A stretch of 64,000 bases of DNA from Oxyruncus cristatus (taxonomy: Eukaryota > Chordata > Aves > Passeriformes > Cotingidae): positions 620,001 through 684,000 of the forward strand of contig VXAY01006792.1 in assembly GCA_013399855.1 (NCBI GenBank), in the 5' to 3' direction. Every line of letters starts with the position of its first letter. Within the stretch, counting starts at the first letter, position 1. The notes under the pieces were generated by a model. The model saw only the letters and a program-made list of their open reading frames with translations. It did not search any database and had not been told where the DNA came from. A program made the translations under genes and the position numbers. Positions 36,131-48,629 of this stretch are shown piece after piece.

Positions 36131-38680
36131 GAGTTATGGACCAACACACCAAAGACCTCTGACTTTGTCTCTGAGGCTTTTGAACTTTACCCAGTAATGC
36201 TTGGTGTGGAAGGAGTTACTGTGCTCTGTGTGTAAGCCACATATTTTTGGTGCTTGTAGATACCTCCGAGAAGAAACTATGACTATAGTCTGACTATTAT
36301 CTTGTGAAACCTCTCAGAAATAGAAAAAGCTGCCAAGTTCAAGGTAACAACATTTAGACTTTGTACAGAAGAACAGAAAAGTTTATATTCCGTAAAAGAT
36401 CATCACAGACCACACGTATAAATCCTAAGAACAGCCTTTCCTTTAGCATTTTTTTACTGTATTGTCCAAATGTAGATGAAAACAAGAACTAGAGAGCATG
36501 CAATTATGTCAAACTCCTTTTAACTTCTGGAGTCTCGCTTGGGCTTTCTGGGAAAGAGAAGTCCCAGAAGAGGTTTCCAAAGTTGAGGAATTGAGTTGTA
36601 GGACTGAGTTGAGTCTTCTCTCATGCTGTGTCACTTCATGCTCAAGGAAGCCCCCCTCCCCATCCAGACATACAAAGAACTTTCTTCTGGGCCACCAAAC
36701 CGTTGTTAAAGAGCAGAGTCACAGACCTGACTATGTCACTGGAAGGTGACAATATCTCCCGGATATTGGCAGAAAGACTTTCCTCACAGCAGTACTGACC
36801 CAAGGGCCCCAGCTCAGATTCTGCAGTAGGTTTTACCAGCTTGTTCCACCCTTGGATACCTCTGGATATATCTGGATTGCTTCTGCTGGATCTCCATGCA
36901 ATGCCTGACATCCATGGCTTCATCAGATGTGTAGATCAGTGAAGGTATCTCCATGGCATCTGATAATGTAGCCATGGATTTATTGAGGGAATGATGCCAG
37001 TTTAAGTCACTTAAGATTCCTGTGCTTACAGATGGGAAGTTAGAAGTGTACACTTGAATTAATTTCATCAACAATTATTGTTTTGCCTGCTTCAGTCTAT
37101 GAAAACAGAATTTTAAACAAGTTTTACTTTGTGCCTTACCCCAGCTATCTTCACACTGAAGTCCTAACAATGTCCTGACTCTTGCTGGGAAAATATTAAA
37201 AATGTTTAAGCTCCATATTTGTATATAAATAGTAATATCAACAACTTATGGACCAATTCAGCAGCCAGAGCTCTTGTTCTTTCTGGTTGTCACTTTGATA
37301 ATGCAATACAATCACATGGGCTTGCAGCCCTGTCTGCTTGGTGTGCCATCATTTATAACACGTTATCAGAGTGACAGCTGGCAGTAACAAGAGGCCAAGT
37401 GCCAGATATGCACAGCACATCTTACTGAAAAATATTTCCCTGTTAAAACGCAGATATGTTGATTAAGAAGTGAGGGAATTCCTCCCCCTTTCCCCAGATG
37501 GCTGCGCTGATTCATTGGAAACGAACCCAGACGCAGCTTCTCTGTGCACTGGCAAAGCTCCATGCTCCACCTTCCCTCCTCTTTTCAGGTTATATCCCAT
37601 CCCATGGGGTTCATCAGGAGAAATTTCCCTGACAAGGATTGAAAACAGTGATCTATAAGCAACGAGCAGCATCACCATTTGCTTTAATTAGGTAGGACAA
37701 AAAGCTTGCTCAAGGATGCACTTTATGCAGTGCAAGGGTATACCCTGAAGAGGGTCCTGTTTGCACACCACTTTCTTTGTATTTGATCAGCCTGCTTTCA
37801 CTGTGGCCCCTTGAATTCAGGCCCAAACAATGTGCTCTCAGAGCTTTCCAGTCACCATAAATCCCTGCCTCCCTCCTCAGCGAGACTCCCTCTCAGGCAC
37901 CATCTCAAGGCTTCCTAACTACCCTTCCCTGATCCAGCCTGACCTATTAATCAGTATTATTGAAGAGTTATCCCTTTGAACTTCAGGAAGTAATCTGATG
38001 TATTAAGTCCTCCTTTTAGTTTTACTAAATAGTCCTGTGACCTCCCTGAAAACCCGTCAAAAGATGACAAAGGATTTGTGTCCCCCCACACAGGGTGCTA
38101 ACTGGGAACTCCAATGAGTTAAAGGAAGAACAGCATTAGAGAAGATGACTTTATGGAGAAGAGAGAGAGTTAACTGCCTGCTATTTCATTATTATGCCAG
38201 CTGACTGTACAGGCCTCCGCAATGTTCTCAGGGATATGGGGAGCGGTGTGTGTTCCCTGGCAGAGACCCAAGATCTAGATTAAAATCTCCCAGAGTTAAT
38301 TTAGGAAAACAATAATATTTGAAGTTGGAAGGGTTTTTCTTTTCAGACTGTATTCCACCATGAAACATGTGATCCCTGGGCCTATTTCTTGTCCACACAG
38401 ACCTTTCCTTGTGAATTCTTGTGAACAGCCAGGCCTACATCTTAAGTAGGAGAACATAACAGGAAGTATGTAAATTAATATTTTTATATTAAAATAAATA
38501 CGAGTTTTCAAGAGATGTTGAAGTGTGTCCCCAATGAAATAATTGTTACAACCCCAAAAGCTTAATAAACTGATCATCACTAGTTACTCAGTTTGTACAA
38601 AGCCCAGCACTGACACTAGTCTCGGCTGAGCTTTTGTGGCTTTTTAAATTCCTTATAACTGTTCCCCTGAGGTGGTGTAG
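36131..38680. other. Unique noncoding sequence, no gene seen
   Basis: Minus-strand frames at 36642-37074 and paired frames at 37366-37678 show no family resemblance. No repeats were recognised. A few CpGs lie near 37503-37533. Confidence 0.5.
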
Positions 38681-39300
38681 TTTTCCTCACAGTTCAAGCA
38701 TCTACTCCCAGTGCAGGGACAACTTGCAAAGTGCTGTGGGACCTGAGCACTTGCAAAGACTGTTGCTCAGATCTCAAAACCACCCAGCTGCCATCCATCC
38801 TCTTCCAAACCCCCGTGGCACGGTGGTGTCTGCCACACTCCCAGGGGAATATCTGTGTTGCAGAGCCAGAGTGTTGGCCCGTGCTCGGGGGTGTGTTGGG
38901 GAAAACATCCCTACAGGTCCAGCTCTGCCCTGGAGAATACAGTCCCGGTACCACACAGCCACAGAAAAATAATAGAACCAGACCATTTTGCCCAGGTGTT
39001 ATGTTTGTGATCAGGGCTACAGAGCCCAAAACTGTAGGGTTTCCCATTGTATGCCAGTGTATCCATTTGCACCCCTGCTTCTCTATGTGTTGTTTCAGTA
39101 AATACATAAAGGTTTTTTATCTCTCTTCCCTTGCTTGTCCTTTGAATTTTTCTTTTGCATACTCCTTTGCATGTTGCTATGAAATTTTAAGTTTCCTTGA
39201 TCAAAAGTTACTTGCAGTTTTGTTTCCAGGGTTTGGTTTTGATGGATCTTACCTTCTCTGTCCCTGTAAGCAGGTAGAAGAGAGAAGGGGATAAACCAGT
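38681..39300. other. GC-richer patch open on both strands
   Basis: A 187-codon plus-strand frame (38731-39294) overlaps minus-strand frames of 137 and 70 codons. Simultaneous openness on both strands points to low stop density in GC-rich DNA. The conceptual plus-strand product is cysteine-rich without a recognisable cysteine pattern, and no splice sites bracket it. Confidence 0.4.
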
Positions 39301-41229
39301 TAGGGAAGGCAGAGAGGAGGACTGGCAGGAACCTTAATTTCAATGTGTGTTCCTCCTTGTTTGAACCAGGAATGTAGTCTGTGAAAGATAAGAAGCCACC
39401 CTTCCTAGCCATTACAATGCAGCTTTGTTCCAATGTCACTGCTGCTGGCAGCTGGGTGTTTTTCTCACCTCAGCTCCCTCATATGCACCGTGGCTAGCTC
39501 AGAGCATGATGGGCACATTCCAGGGGAAAACTGAGCATCTTTATCCACTGTGACAGAGCGAGTTGTTCAGATCTCTTTTTTTTTTTTTATCTTTTTTTTT
39601 GTGAACACTTTTCACTTAGTGAGCCACTACTGGATATGTGCTAAAGCACCTCTGGGAATCCCACCTGTACATCCCGTGTGTAACATCAGGCACCCAAAAC
39701 CTGCTCCTGAGGAACATTTTCAAAAACCATTTTCAGTGGGCTAGATGTCTGCTCCGTGCAAAGGTTTGTTACAGTGGCATCAATTCTGGGAAACGTTAGT
39801 TTTGTTTTCTAGTTGGCAAAGTCCATGCTACAGAACAAGCAAATTTATACTAATCTAAATTTGCCAACTTCAGCTAGTTTCTTGTAAAACTGAGCTGGCA
39901 GCATTACAACTGCATGCAAAATTGGGTGTATACTGGTTTATCTGTTTGCACAATGTTAATGTGTAGATAGGCCTTAACAGACACTTAAGTGTCCCTATCG
40001 TATCTAAAAGTAAGACTTAGGGGGTCCTTCAAGAAATTCACTTTAAAAAGTTAGTCAGCAAAAAAAAATTAGAAAAAGAAGACTAAATGTTTCCTGCTAC
40101 TGGAAGCTTCACTTTGAAAAGTAGCTTTTTGCAAGAATATGGGCATGTCAATATACCTGGAACCGCCTATCTGACAGAAAAAAAAAAAAAAAAAGGCATT
40201 TTTGTGATGCCAGCACTCTTAAACCTTCTCTTCTAGCAGCTATTAAAGCATCTAGCAAGTCCACATTTGCATCTTGGCTTTGCAGTAAAAGTAGCAAGGT
40301 GATTTTAAACTCTTTCTCCTTCTCTCTAATTAAATCAGCACAATTAAAAAGACCTCACCACTCAGGGAAGACATTCATGAATACCTGTACTGCTGTGGCC
40401 AATAGATGTTGATCAGAAACTATGGTGACACGTTACCTGCAGAATGCAAAACCTGCCATACAGTTTTGAACTTTTTAATAGGAATATATAGTTTCACCTC
40501 AGTAAACTGCTTCAAGATATTAGAAGAATAACACGATGTTTAAATACATTCTTCCATTGTACTCTTACTTTAAAATTAAGTGTGGTTTTGGAAGTCCACT
40601 GATTTACCTGTATTTTGGGCCCAGATTGCCTAAATATTGTAGTGGGTTAAAATAAACCTTTTTTAAAAAACTTTTTAAATCCTTATCTCCTGATTATAGC
40701 AGCAACTAGTCAAATTTTGTGGGGTTTGCTGGGTTGCCTCCAAGGCAAATTCACCATATCTTTCTGTTGAATATGGCTATGTAAATCAGGAATAACTCCA
40801 ATGAAGTCCATTAAAAATACATCAGTGGAATATTGGTGTAAGAAGAGATTCAAACTTATTGATTTCCATTGGAGTTTGTACAAATGAAGAAAGAATAAAG
40901 AAATTAACCATTATTTTTTTGCCTTGGATTTTCTTTCAGAAAAAGAAATTTCAAAAAAAGGTGGCTAAAATAATTTCCAATAAATAATTAAATAAGTTAT
41001 TGAACCAATTAAAATCAAAATATCCAGAGAAAACATAGGGAAAAAACATTGTGAATTTGCAGTAAAAACTAGTCTTTGCTGAACATTTTTGCCTGCATAG
41101 TGTAAGACCATACTTTTAAGTGGTAAAAACATGTCTGTAAAAACATCTCTGGTGCATTACCAGAGACTGCAAGCAGTGATGTGCTCTGACAGTGTGCTCC
41201 ATGCACCTAACTGATGCAGGGACCAGATC
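39301..41229. other. Unique AT-rich sequence with homopolymer tracts
   Basis: T13 and T9 tracts lie at 39576-39588 and 39592-39600, and an A17 tract at 40178-40194. The 40.4-41.1 kb part is AT-rich. No gene or transposon was recognised. Confidence 0.6.
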
Positions 41230-41294
41230 AGGAGAAGAGAAAAGGAGAAGAGGAGAGGAGAGGAGAGGAGAGGAGAGGAGAGAATGAAATAGAA
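41230..41294 (+). repeat. Purine minisatellite, left flank of gap
   Basis: A pure A/G stretch made mainly of GGAGA units ends in the motif agagaatgaaatagaa (41279-41294) directly at the gap edge. Confidence 0.9.
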
Positions 41295-41438
41295 NNNNNN
41301 NNNNNNNNNNNNNNNNNNNNNNNNNNNNNNNNNNNNNNNNNNNNNNNNNNNNNNNNNNNNNNNNNNNNNNNNNNNNNNNNNNNNNNNNNNNNNNNNNNNN
41401 NNNNNNNNNNNNNNNNNNNNNNNNNNNNNNNNNNNNNN
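41295..41438. other. Assembly gap (144 N)
   Basis: 144 undetermined bases lie between two arms of the same purine repeat. Open frames crossing it are artefacts of the repeat having no stop codons in several frames. Confidence 0.99.
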
Positions 41439-41486
41439 GGAGAGGAGTGGAGAGGAGAGGAGAGGAGAGGAGAGAATGAAATAGAA
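41439..41486 (+). repeat. Purine minisatellite, right flank of gap
   Basis: GGAGA units, with one G-to-T change near 41448, end with the same agagaatgaaatagaa motif (41471-41486) seen at the left edge, offset by 192 bases in this assembly. The array therefore has a higher-order unit consisting of (GGAGA)n plus an ATGAAATAGAA cap. Confidence 0.9.
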
Positions 41487-44400
41487 AACACAATCAGAGA
41501 GGAAGAACTGTTAGATGCTATTCCTAATAGCATAAAAGCCCTATTTAGGAGAAATTAACTCAAAGCAAATGCAGAATGAAGACCTGAAAGAAGACCCAGA
41601 GCAGCCCCGTGACAGAGAAAGAGGAACTCTGTGACATCTTCTGTCCCGAGGTTCACCTCTTTCATAATGTTCTGCTTCTCTTTGCTGCAAGGGGTTGAGG
41701 TGGAGGAATGGCTTAAAACAATGTCAGGCAGTGAATCAGACCTAGAGACATGAAGATATTTCTGTGTCTAATTCTTGCTGAAATCAGTGAAAGTTAAATT
41801 CCAAAAGTAACTTTAAATTTGGGGCCTTGGTCCCTGTCCAGGTTTGTTTAGCTCAGTGTGGATCTGTTAGCTTCCAAATCATGCCCATTTTGAACAATTG
41901 CTATTGTTGCATATTTTTTCCTTACTATGTCAATATTTATTCTAGCTTATGGCCCTTTGAAACTGTGCTCCAGTAGGCACAGGCTTATTTTTAACTTCTT
42001 CTCTAGTCCAAACACGTTTTTCTTTGCAGACTTTGAATGGATGGGTACAGCAGTTATTATCTTCCATGGAGGAAAACATAACCTAGTTGGTTTTGCTCTT
42101 AAGTGCTGAGCAGAAGTGTTATATACTCCCTTTAGTAATACCATTATTTTCATGGTCATCTGTGTATTTTTCAGCTGTTCATTTGTTGGGTGTTAAATTA
42201 CACTCTCACAATTTTTATTATTATTATATTCAGTCATTCCATCTTTGGAAAAAAAACTCCAAAACATTAACAGTCCTTAGACTTGTAGTAGGTGCTTACT
42301 CAAAAGCATTTGGAAGTAACTGCCTGTCAATTGTTCACTGAAGAAGAAAAAAGCTACCCTAGAAGAAGAATTTAAGAGGGTGAATAAATCATTTCTCTCT
42401 CTCATTGTCATGTCATTTTCTTTACCATTTGGCATTCACTGTACTTGGAAATTCCTCCAAGTCTTTGTGTTCTGAGCTTTGAGATTTCAGAAAACAGTCC
42501 CTTGGCCCCCAATCCCTGCCAAGGTTGCTACTTTCGTACTCCTTTTCCTGTGGATTACAAAACAGGATATTATTGTAAAAACAAACAGAAATTGCTGTTC
42601 ACTGCTGCTAATCTTGAACAGAGCCATAGGGGAATGAAAACTCTGCAGTTCCTCCTTTTTCAAGTGGCTCAGGCTATGGATGACTTCTGTTCTGCTGTTG
42701 TCAGGTGAAGATCAAACCCTTTTCATTGCTAATCACCGAAGGTCACAGCAGATAACTGCAATTTTCTGTCCTTCCTTTGGAATCTTGGCCATTGTGAGAT
42801 AAATTTAAGTTTTTAAAGTTTTAAACTTTCCCAGTATGTTTCAAGGTAAATATGGGATCATTTATAAACCAAAGGCAGTTTATAATAGGAAACTAAGTAA
42901 GGATATTTCTCTGCTCTGTACATTGCCACAGGCTGTTTCGGCACTGGGCAGAAGGGTGGCTGTATGTATGCCTTTTTCCTGTGGGTGATGTAGAAGGTGT
43001 TAAAAGATATGTACTTGACCTTTCTACAACTGTGAACCAGGAATATCCAATCTGATTAATTTAAAATAAGAGAAATATGATGCCACAAACCAGAAGTCAT
43101 GTGCTGGTTGTGCATCTCCGGAATGGGAGTCCAAGGCAGTATCTCTGGAAGAGACACAGATCTGAGAACAAGTCACCTATTTTTTCCCCCAAATTGTTTA
43201 GCCTCTTCCACACAGCATCTGATCCCACTCCATCATGAAAGGATATTTTCTTCACAGCCCTCTCACAGGATTGTGAAGTGTGATTTATACTTTTGTCAGA
43301 CAGAAAGTGGAATAAATGCAATTTTACAGCAGCTCTTGGATGAAGAGTCTGGCTGAGCTGGGAATAGAGGTGGGACTTCTGCTTTGTACCTGTAACACAT
43401 GGCTCCAAATTGAACCTTTCTTTTGATCTTCCTATCTTTGGGCAGGAGGATGATATGCTAAAATATAAATAGGGTACAAAGACCCCCGTCATGCTCATTA
43501 GGTTTCCACCTAAATGAGTGTGCCAAAGTAGGTCTGTGAGCTTTGGTGAGGCCACACTCACAGGTTGCCATGATATGGAGTCGGGGAGGGTGTTCTTGAG
43601 AACAACAGGTCAGTTCCCAAACAGCATCATGGACTGTGTTTGAGGCCTGCTGACTACTGGCTGCATGTTTCCAAATCTGAAAATTAGCCCCTTTTTCCAT
43701 TTCTATCCACTCCTAAACAGCCAGCTCACACTGGTTTCAGTTGCAAGACTAGCTCCAGAGACCTCCTCTAGGCAGTCCCCCAGAGCCATGTGAGATGCCC
43801 TGGGCTGTCCCAAGAGGGCACAGGTCTCCTACCAGTCCTATTCCAGGCATGTGGCCATCTCAAGTAGCTAAAGGTGTCTTGGATTGTCTTTAGGCTGAAT
43901 GGAGCCAAGCATACACCTGCATTCCTCCATGAGGGCACTCCCTTCATTGAAAGGCTAAAAAGCAAACTGGGCTTGGAAAAAGCAAACAAACCAAGAACTG
44001 AGCTCCCTAGGGAGCTCTGGGGTGTGAGTTCTTGGGAGAGTCACTCAAGGTGTGGGTAATGAGCAAGTGGGTGCTTGAGGGCTTTCAGGGATAGGATCAG
44101 CTCTCTGATAACACTGCAGTGGTTCCCAGGCTCAGGGAATAGATGCAACCTGGTGGATGTTTAATTAGCAGATATGCTTAAAAGTTGGCTCATTCAGTTG
44201 GTTTACTAGTGGTCAGGACTGCTTTGCTCTCAAACTACATGATATGTGGTGGCTTCTGCAGGTCAGTTTGCCAGTCTTTGAAGAGATACTTTCTTTATTT
44301 GTTGAACTCTGAGCTCCTTTAGACACTGAGCAAGAACAGTAATAGAAAATGAGCAAACTTTCCTGATGTTTTGTTGCTACCTCCAATAGAGACAAAAAAA

Positions 44401-45275
44401 ACCTTAGTGAAAGTAAAACTCTGAGATAGGTTTCTAACTGATGCAGAATGTGTTGGACAGATCAATACTTCACCTTCTAATATTAGTTCTTCTTGTGAAC
44501 AAACAGAGGAGTTTAGGACTGTCTGTTCAGCATCTTTAGCATGCATTGAAATGGCCACATTGATAGAAACAGAACAGTTACGGAAAGGAAGCCCCTGAAA
44601 ACAGATGAAAATCAAGTGTTACTTGGCAGCAAAACTTACCTGGGAAAAGTAGGGAGCCCAGAACAGACAAATAGATATAAGTCTAAGACTAGGTCAAATT
44701 AAGACTCATATTAGATGTAACATGTCACTAAAACAACATCTGAGAACCGAAGTTACTGGGAAAAAAACCAGTTTGTGTTGGCAGACTATGTAAAATTTTA
44801 CATTATTGACAAACAGCTAGCAATTTAGCATGATACTTGTGTTTTATAATGCTTTAAGATCACAGTAGCATTTTAGCCAAAAGTGCTTAAAACTGCTGCT
44901 AGAATTTTTCATCAGCTTAACATACCATAGACATTGTTAAAATGTCATTCTAAGTCCATTTTCTGACTTTTCCCCATAAAAGGATTAACTTGTCTTTAGA
45001 ATGTTAAAAATGCTTAAATTACTTGATATTAGATAAGAAGGTTTAGCTCAGGCTCAAGAAAAGTCTGAGAATTTATTAAGAAAATATGTATACTTTGCCT
45101 TTTGCTCAGCTGGCGTAAGTCAAGTTCTATATGGCAGGATCATGCTGATGCAGGGTAATTGGAGTGCAGGTCATTTGCAGTCCATTTACCAGGTACCAGA
45201 GGAAAACTGATTCATATCCCAGAGCAGAGATCCCTAATACAAATGCAAGTCCCAGTATCCAGTCTGGTTGGAGTC
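41487..45275. other. Unique noncoding sequence, one long palindrome
   Basis: A perfect 16-bp palindrome, ATGTAAAATTTTACAT, lies at 44788-44803 in an AT-rich stretch (44.7-45.1 kb) whose texture resembles conserved noncoding DNA. A 154-codon minus-strand frame at 43097-43561 has no recognisable domain. No transposon was recognised. Confidence 0.5.
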
Positions 45276-45320
45276 CATGTGAATGGGAGCCATGTGACAT
45301 TCATGCATGTGAATGACACA
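45276..45320 (+). repeat. Three-unit 15-bp tandem repeat
   Basis: Three 15-base units each begin CATGTGA, at 45276, 45291 and 45306. The first and third also share AATG. The middle unit joins the third through 'cattcatgcatgtgaatg', a near-palindrome. A 69-codon frame crosses it without known features. Confidence 0.75.
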
Positions 45321-48300
45321 CAATTACCAATTACTCCCTGTGTCTCCAAGACTGATTCTGCATCTTAGCTGATACATGGCCCAAACTGAGGCTTAGGGCA
45401 ATCTGCATGTCAGTTTTGGGAACTCTAGGACCAATGGGAAATCCCAAAGATGTGGGTGTGGTACCCAGAGCACCCTGCGTTGGCATCTTGACTATTTCAC
45501 TCCAAGCTATGTTGTTTCATGGTTCTCCTTCATCTTCAAATGATATTGCCTTCCTAAATATAATTTGGTTTTGACTTTTTTCCTGTGAGACAAAACCGAG
45601 GAAGTGTTTCATCATCCACTACTTGTCTCCTGGCAGAAGGCTGCCCCTTGATGTAAATTGGTGAAAAATGGCAGCCTGATTTTGCCTTTCTTTTTCTTCG
45701 CTATCAGTTGGGAAATATAACGCACCAGAAAAACTGCTGGAGACAGGAGATCAGCTGTGGCCATGATACGACTTTCACCCCAGAACACGGTCCAACCAAT
45801 GGTTCAGGACACATGCACATCAGTCTGTCCCTTTTTCATGCAGAGGAGAAGATAGGAAATGGCCATTTGAGTTGCACTGGCTGCTCACGCAGCTGAAACA
45901 CCCCTCCTGGCCACGTGTCCAGTGAAGAAGTCAGAACCATCATCCACATAAGACAGAAGTAGTGGTAGAGACATAATTCCCGACACAAGTGGCTCCCTTC
46001 GAGAAGCATCACACCGCAGGAACAGAAGTGCAATGTAGGATGGAGGAGTAACAAGCTAAGTATTGCTCATGGAGGGCAGGGATCATCAGATAAAGGAGAG
46101 CAAAATCAGGAAAGAAAAGAACCTATTGTGTTCTGAAGGGTAATACTCACAACCTGATCCGGCAGTATCCATTTGTCTCGATGTCTATAGACAATGAGGA
46201 TGCAGGGAAAAGAAAGAGAGAAGAGTTATAGCCGGGCAGTCTGCGTTATGGATGGTATGAGACAGAGATGGCTTTTGATGCCTGTTGCCTAGCAGAAGTA
46301 CTGTTTTGCCCAGAAAACTCAAAAACTTAAAAAGAAAACATCCCAATGGAACTGCATTTGAGAATCTTAGACTACCAGTTTGCTTAACAAAACATGGAAA
46401 ATCCGCAGGAAAGGCATAACCGGAGCACAGCCGTCCTGGCTCCCTTCTGAAGCCCTCTCTCTCAAGACATTCAAAGCACACTGATCTCCCAACTATGCTC
46501 AGGTTTAGCAGGGAGCCAAAGGAAGCAAGCAGGCATGCAGTTACTGCATCCAGTTTCAGATCTCCTTTGCCCCAACAGGTCAGAGATGTCTATGTCTGTC
46601 TGCTGCAGAAAAGGCTCTGCCTTATCTGTCTGCAACAGGCTTTTAATAAGGAAAAACTGAGTGATACTCACCCTACATTTGCCCAGAAATGTCCAAGGGA
46701 GATGAGCTACAGGCTTCTCACTTGAGTGCAATGGGCAGATACAGCTTGTCTGGATCTCTTTGAACTTTGGCCATTTTCTTTCTTGGTGGGGTTAGCAGTG
46801 AACAAGTTTGCAAACGTGGCATTTGGCTTGCCCCTGCTGGGGTCGCGTGCCCACCACCCCTAAATGTAAGGAGAATCTTTTATGCTTACTCTAGCCAGCT
46901 GCCAGCTTGGCACAAATTATATATGGGGCACAGTCCTGCAGCCTGACTTTGTGACAGAGCAGAAATGTCACCTCTCTTGCTTCTCTTCCCTTCTCTCCCC
47001 TCTTCATTTGAAGCAGATGGGCTCTGTGCTAGTGCTGAGACCAAAGATCACAAGTGACTAAACAGGGGGTCTTCCATGGTTTCCAGCTCCTTCAAGAACC
47101 CAGGAACAAATGGCTCTTGCCAATGAAATCATTGCTGGCAAAGGAAAGAGTAGTCTCTTTACTGAAGTCCGCAGTTTGCACACCAGTGAGGGTTTAGGTG
47201 TGACCAGGTAATTACTCCTTAAACCCGAGGCCTTAGCTGTGCCCAGGAGCCATCAGTCCTGTGTGTTATTTACCACTTCCTCCTTGACTGCCCTTTCATT
47301 TCAGGCTTGCTTTGCAACAGCCTGATTGATTTACCCAGTTCATGCCATTCTCTCAACACAGGTCCTGGATTAAAAATAAACCCTGTAAATTGCTGCTACA
47401 TATTTACGGACCATTGTGCTGCACGGCACCTCCTGCTTGCTCAGAAAAAAATGCTTCCTGCTCTCAGTGTTGTTTAGTTGGAAAAGACAGATAACTTCCT
47501 GCACTGTAAAATAAGTGGTAGAGTTGCTTATTAAGCTGGACCTTGGTTAGCAACACCAACCTGGCAAGAATGAACCAGTAGGTGAATGCCACACTGCAAA
47601 ACCCTGAGGATTCTCCCACCCTGAAAGAGTCATTAAAAACATTACAGAGAAAGGAAGGGTATGCCAAGTTTAAGATTAACTGCAGTTATGACTGTGAAAA
47701 TCATACTGGGAACACTCCTACGGGCAGGCTTCAGTCTGAAAAGAAGGCATTATCTCCACTTGGCACCAATGTGCATGTCCAAGCGATAATTCTCTGCAGG
47801 GCTCACGTCAACAGGGAGAGCACAGTGCCTTGCTGCAAAAGGGCAAATAACCCTTTAAAAAGCAGAAAGAATCTCTGAGAGGTGAGCAGCATGAATCAAA
47901 AAAGCCAATGGTACCTATGGAAAGGACGGGACAAAAGATCCTCTTAAGGCCAGTGAAGGGAACAATCTTCAAGAAATGAAAAAGTAAGGGTTAAAGTGGC
48001 AGTTCCACCAGGGCTTGTTCTGAGAAAAACAGGATCCCGTGTGTGACTCATCTTGCCCGTCCTATGGCATTTCTCACACACCCATATAGATAACTCTCAA
48101 AAGCGCTTGGAGACCATTTTTAAGTGCAAAACATACAAAGATTTCAAAAGATCTCACATTCTGTCATTCTTTAGAGGCCAGATACCTGCTGTAAGGCTGG
48201 GACAGGGCTGAAACTTCCAGTCTTTTTAGTGAGATTTAAGCTACTGGATGGTGCCAGCAGAACAGGGAGCAGGGATGGCAGAAGGCCCAGCTTGAAGAAA

Positions 48301-48582
48301 GATAGTAATCAGTTGGAAGTACATTTTAAAAGATAGCATCAACCTTTTTCTTAGAAACATCTTGTTGGCTTATGTTACTCAGGGGAATACAGAGTCAAGG
48401 AAACAAAGTCTTCTGGTTTCAGTTGTTTAAATAATCAGGGCCTATGTCTGAATGAAATAGCAGAACAAGGATGACGATAGCAAAATGCACCCGAGCAAGA
48501 GCTCTCAGCCATGAGGAGGTGAGCTGAGGGCAACAGCCACCCTCCCTCAGCCTGGTTGGCTCCTCTGGGAAAAGCCCTGCAG
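45321..48582. other. Unique noncoding sequence, mildly CpG-enriched at 45.7-46.45 kb
   Basis: About 15 CpGs occur over 45720-46431, modestly above the flanks. A perfect 12-bp palindrome, TGTCTATAGACA, lies at 46182-46193. A pyrimidine tract lies at about 46976-47005. A 98-codon plus-strand frame at 47582-47878 has no domain. No gene supported. Confidence 0.45.
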
Positions 48583-48629
48583 CTTTCTTCTCTTGTACCT
48601 TTCTTCTCTTCCAGCTTTCTTCTTTTCAG
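48583..48629 (+). repeat. Three-unit 16-bp pyrimidine tandem repeat
   Basis: Units start at 48583, 48599 and 48615; the first two share CTTTCTTCTCTT exactly and the third has one change. Each unit ends in a short non-pyrimidine spacer. The last unit runs into 'cttttcag', so the array mimics a splice acceptor. The open frame after it (to 48961) shows no recognisable protein. Confidence 0.85.

Noticed and set aside
38731..39294. 187-codon cysteine-rich open frame
   Set aside because: Minus-strand frames cover the same GC-rich patch, no splice sites bracket it, and the cysteines form no known pattern.
41116..41558. Open frames crossing the gap
   Set aside because: They exist only because the purine repeat lacks stops and N codons are read through.
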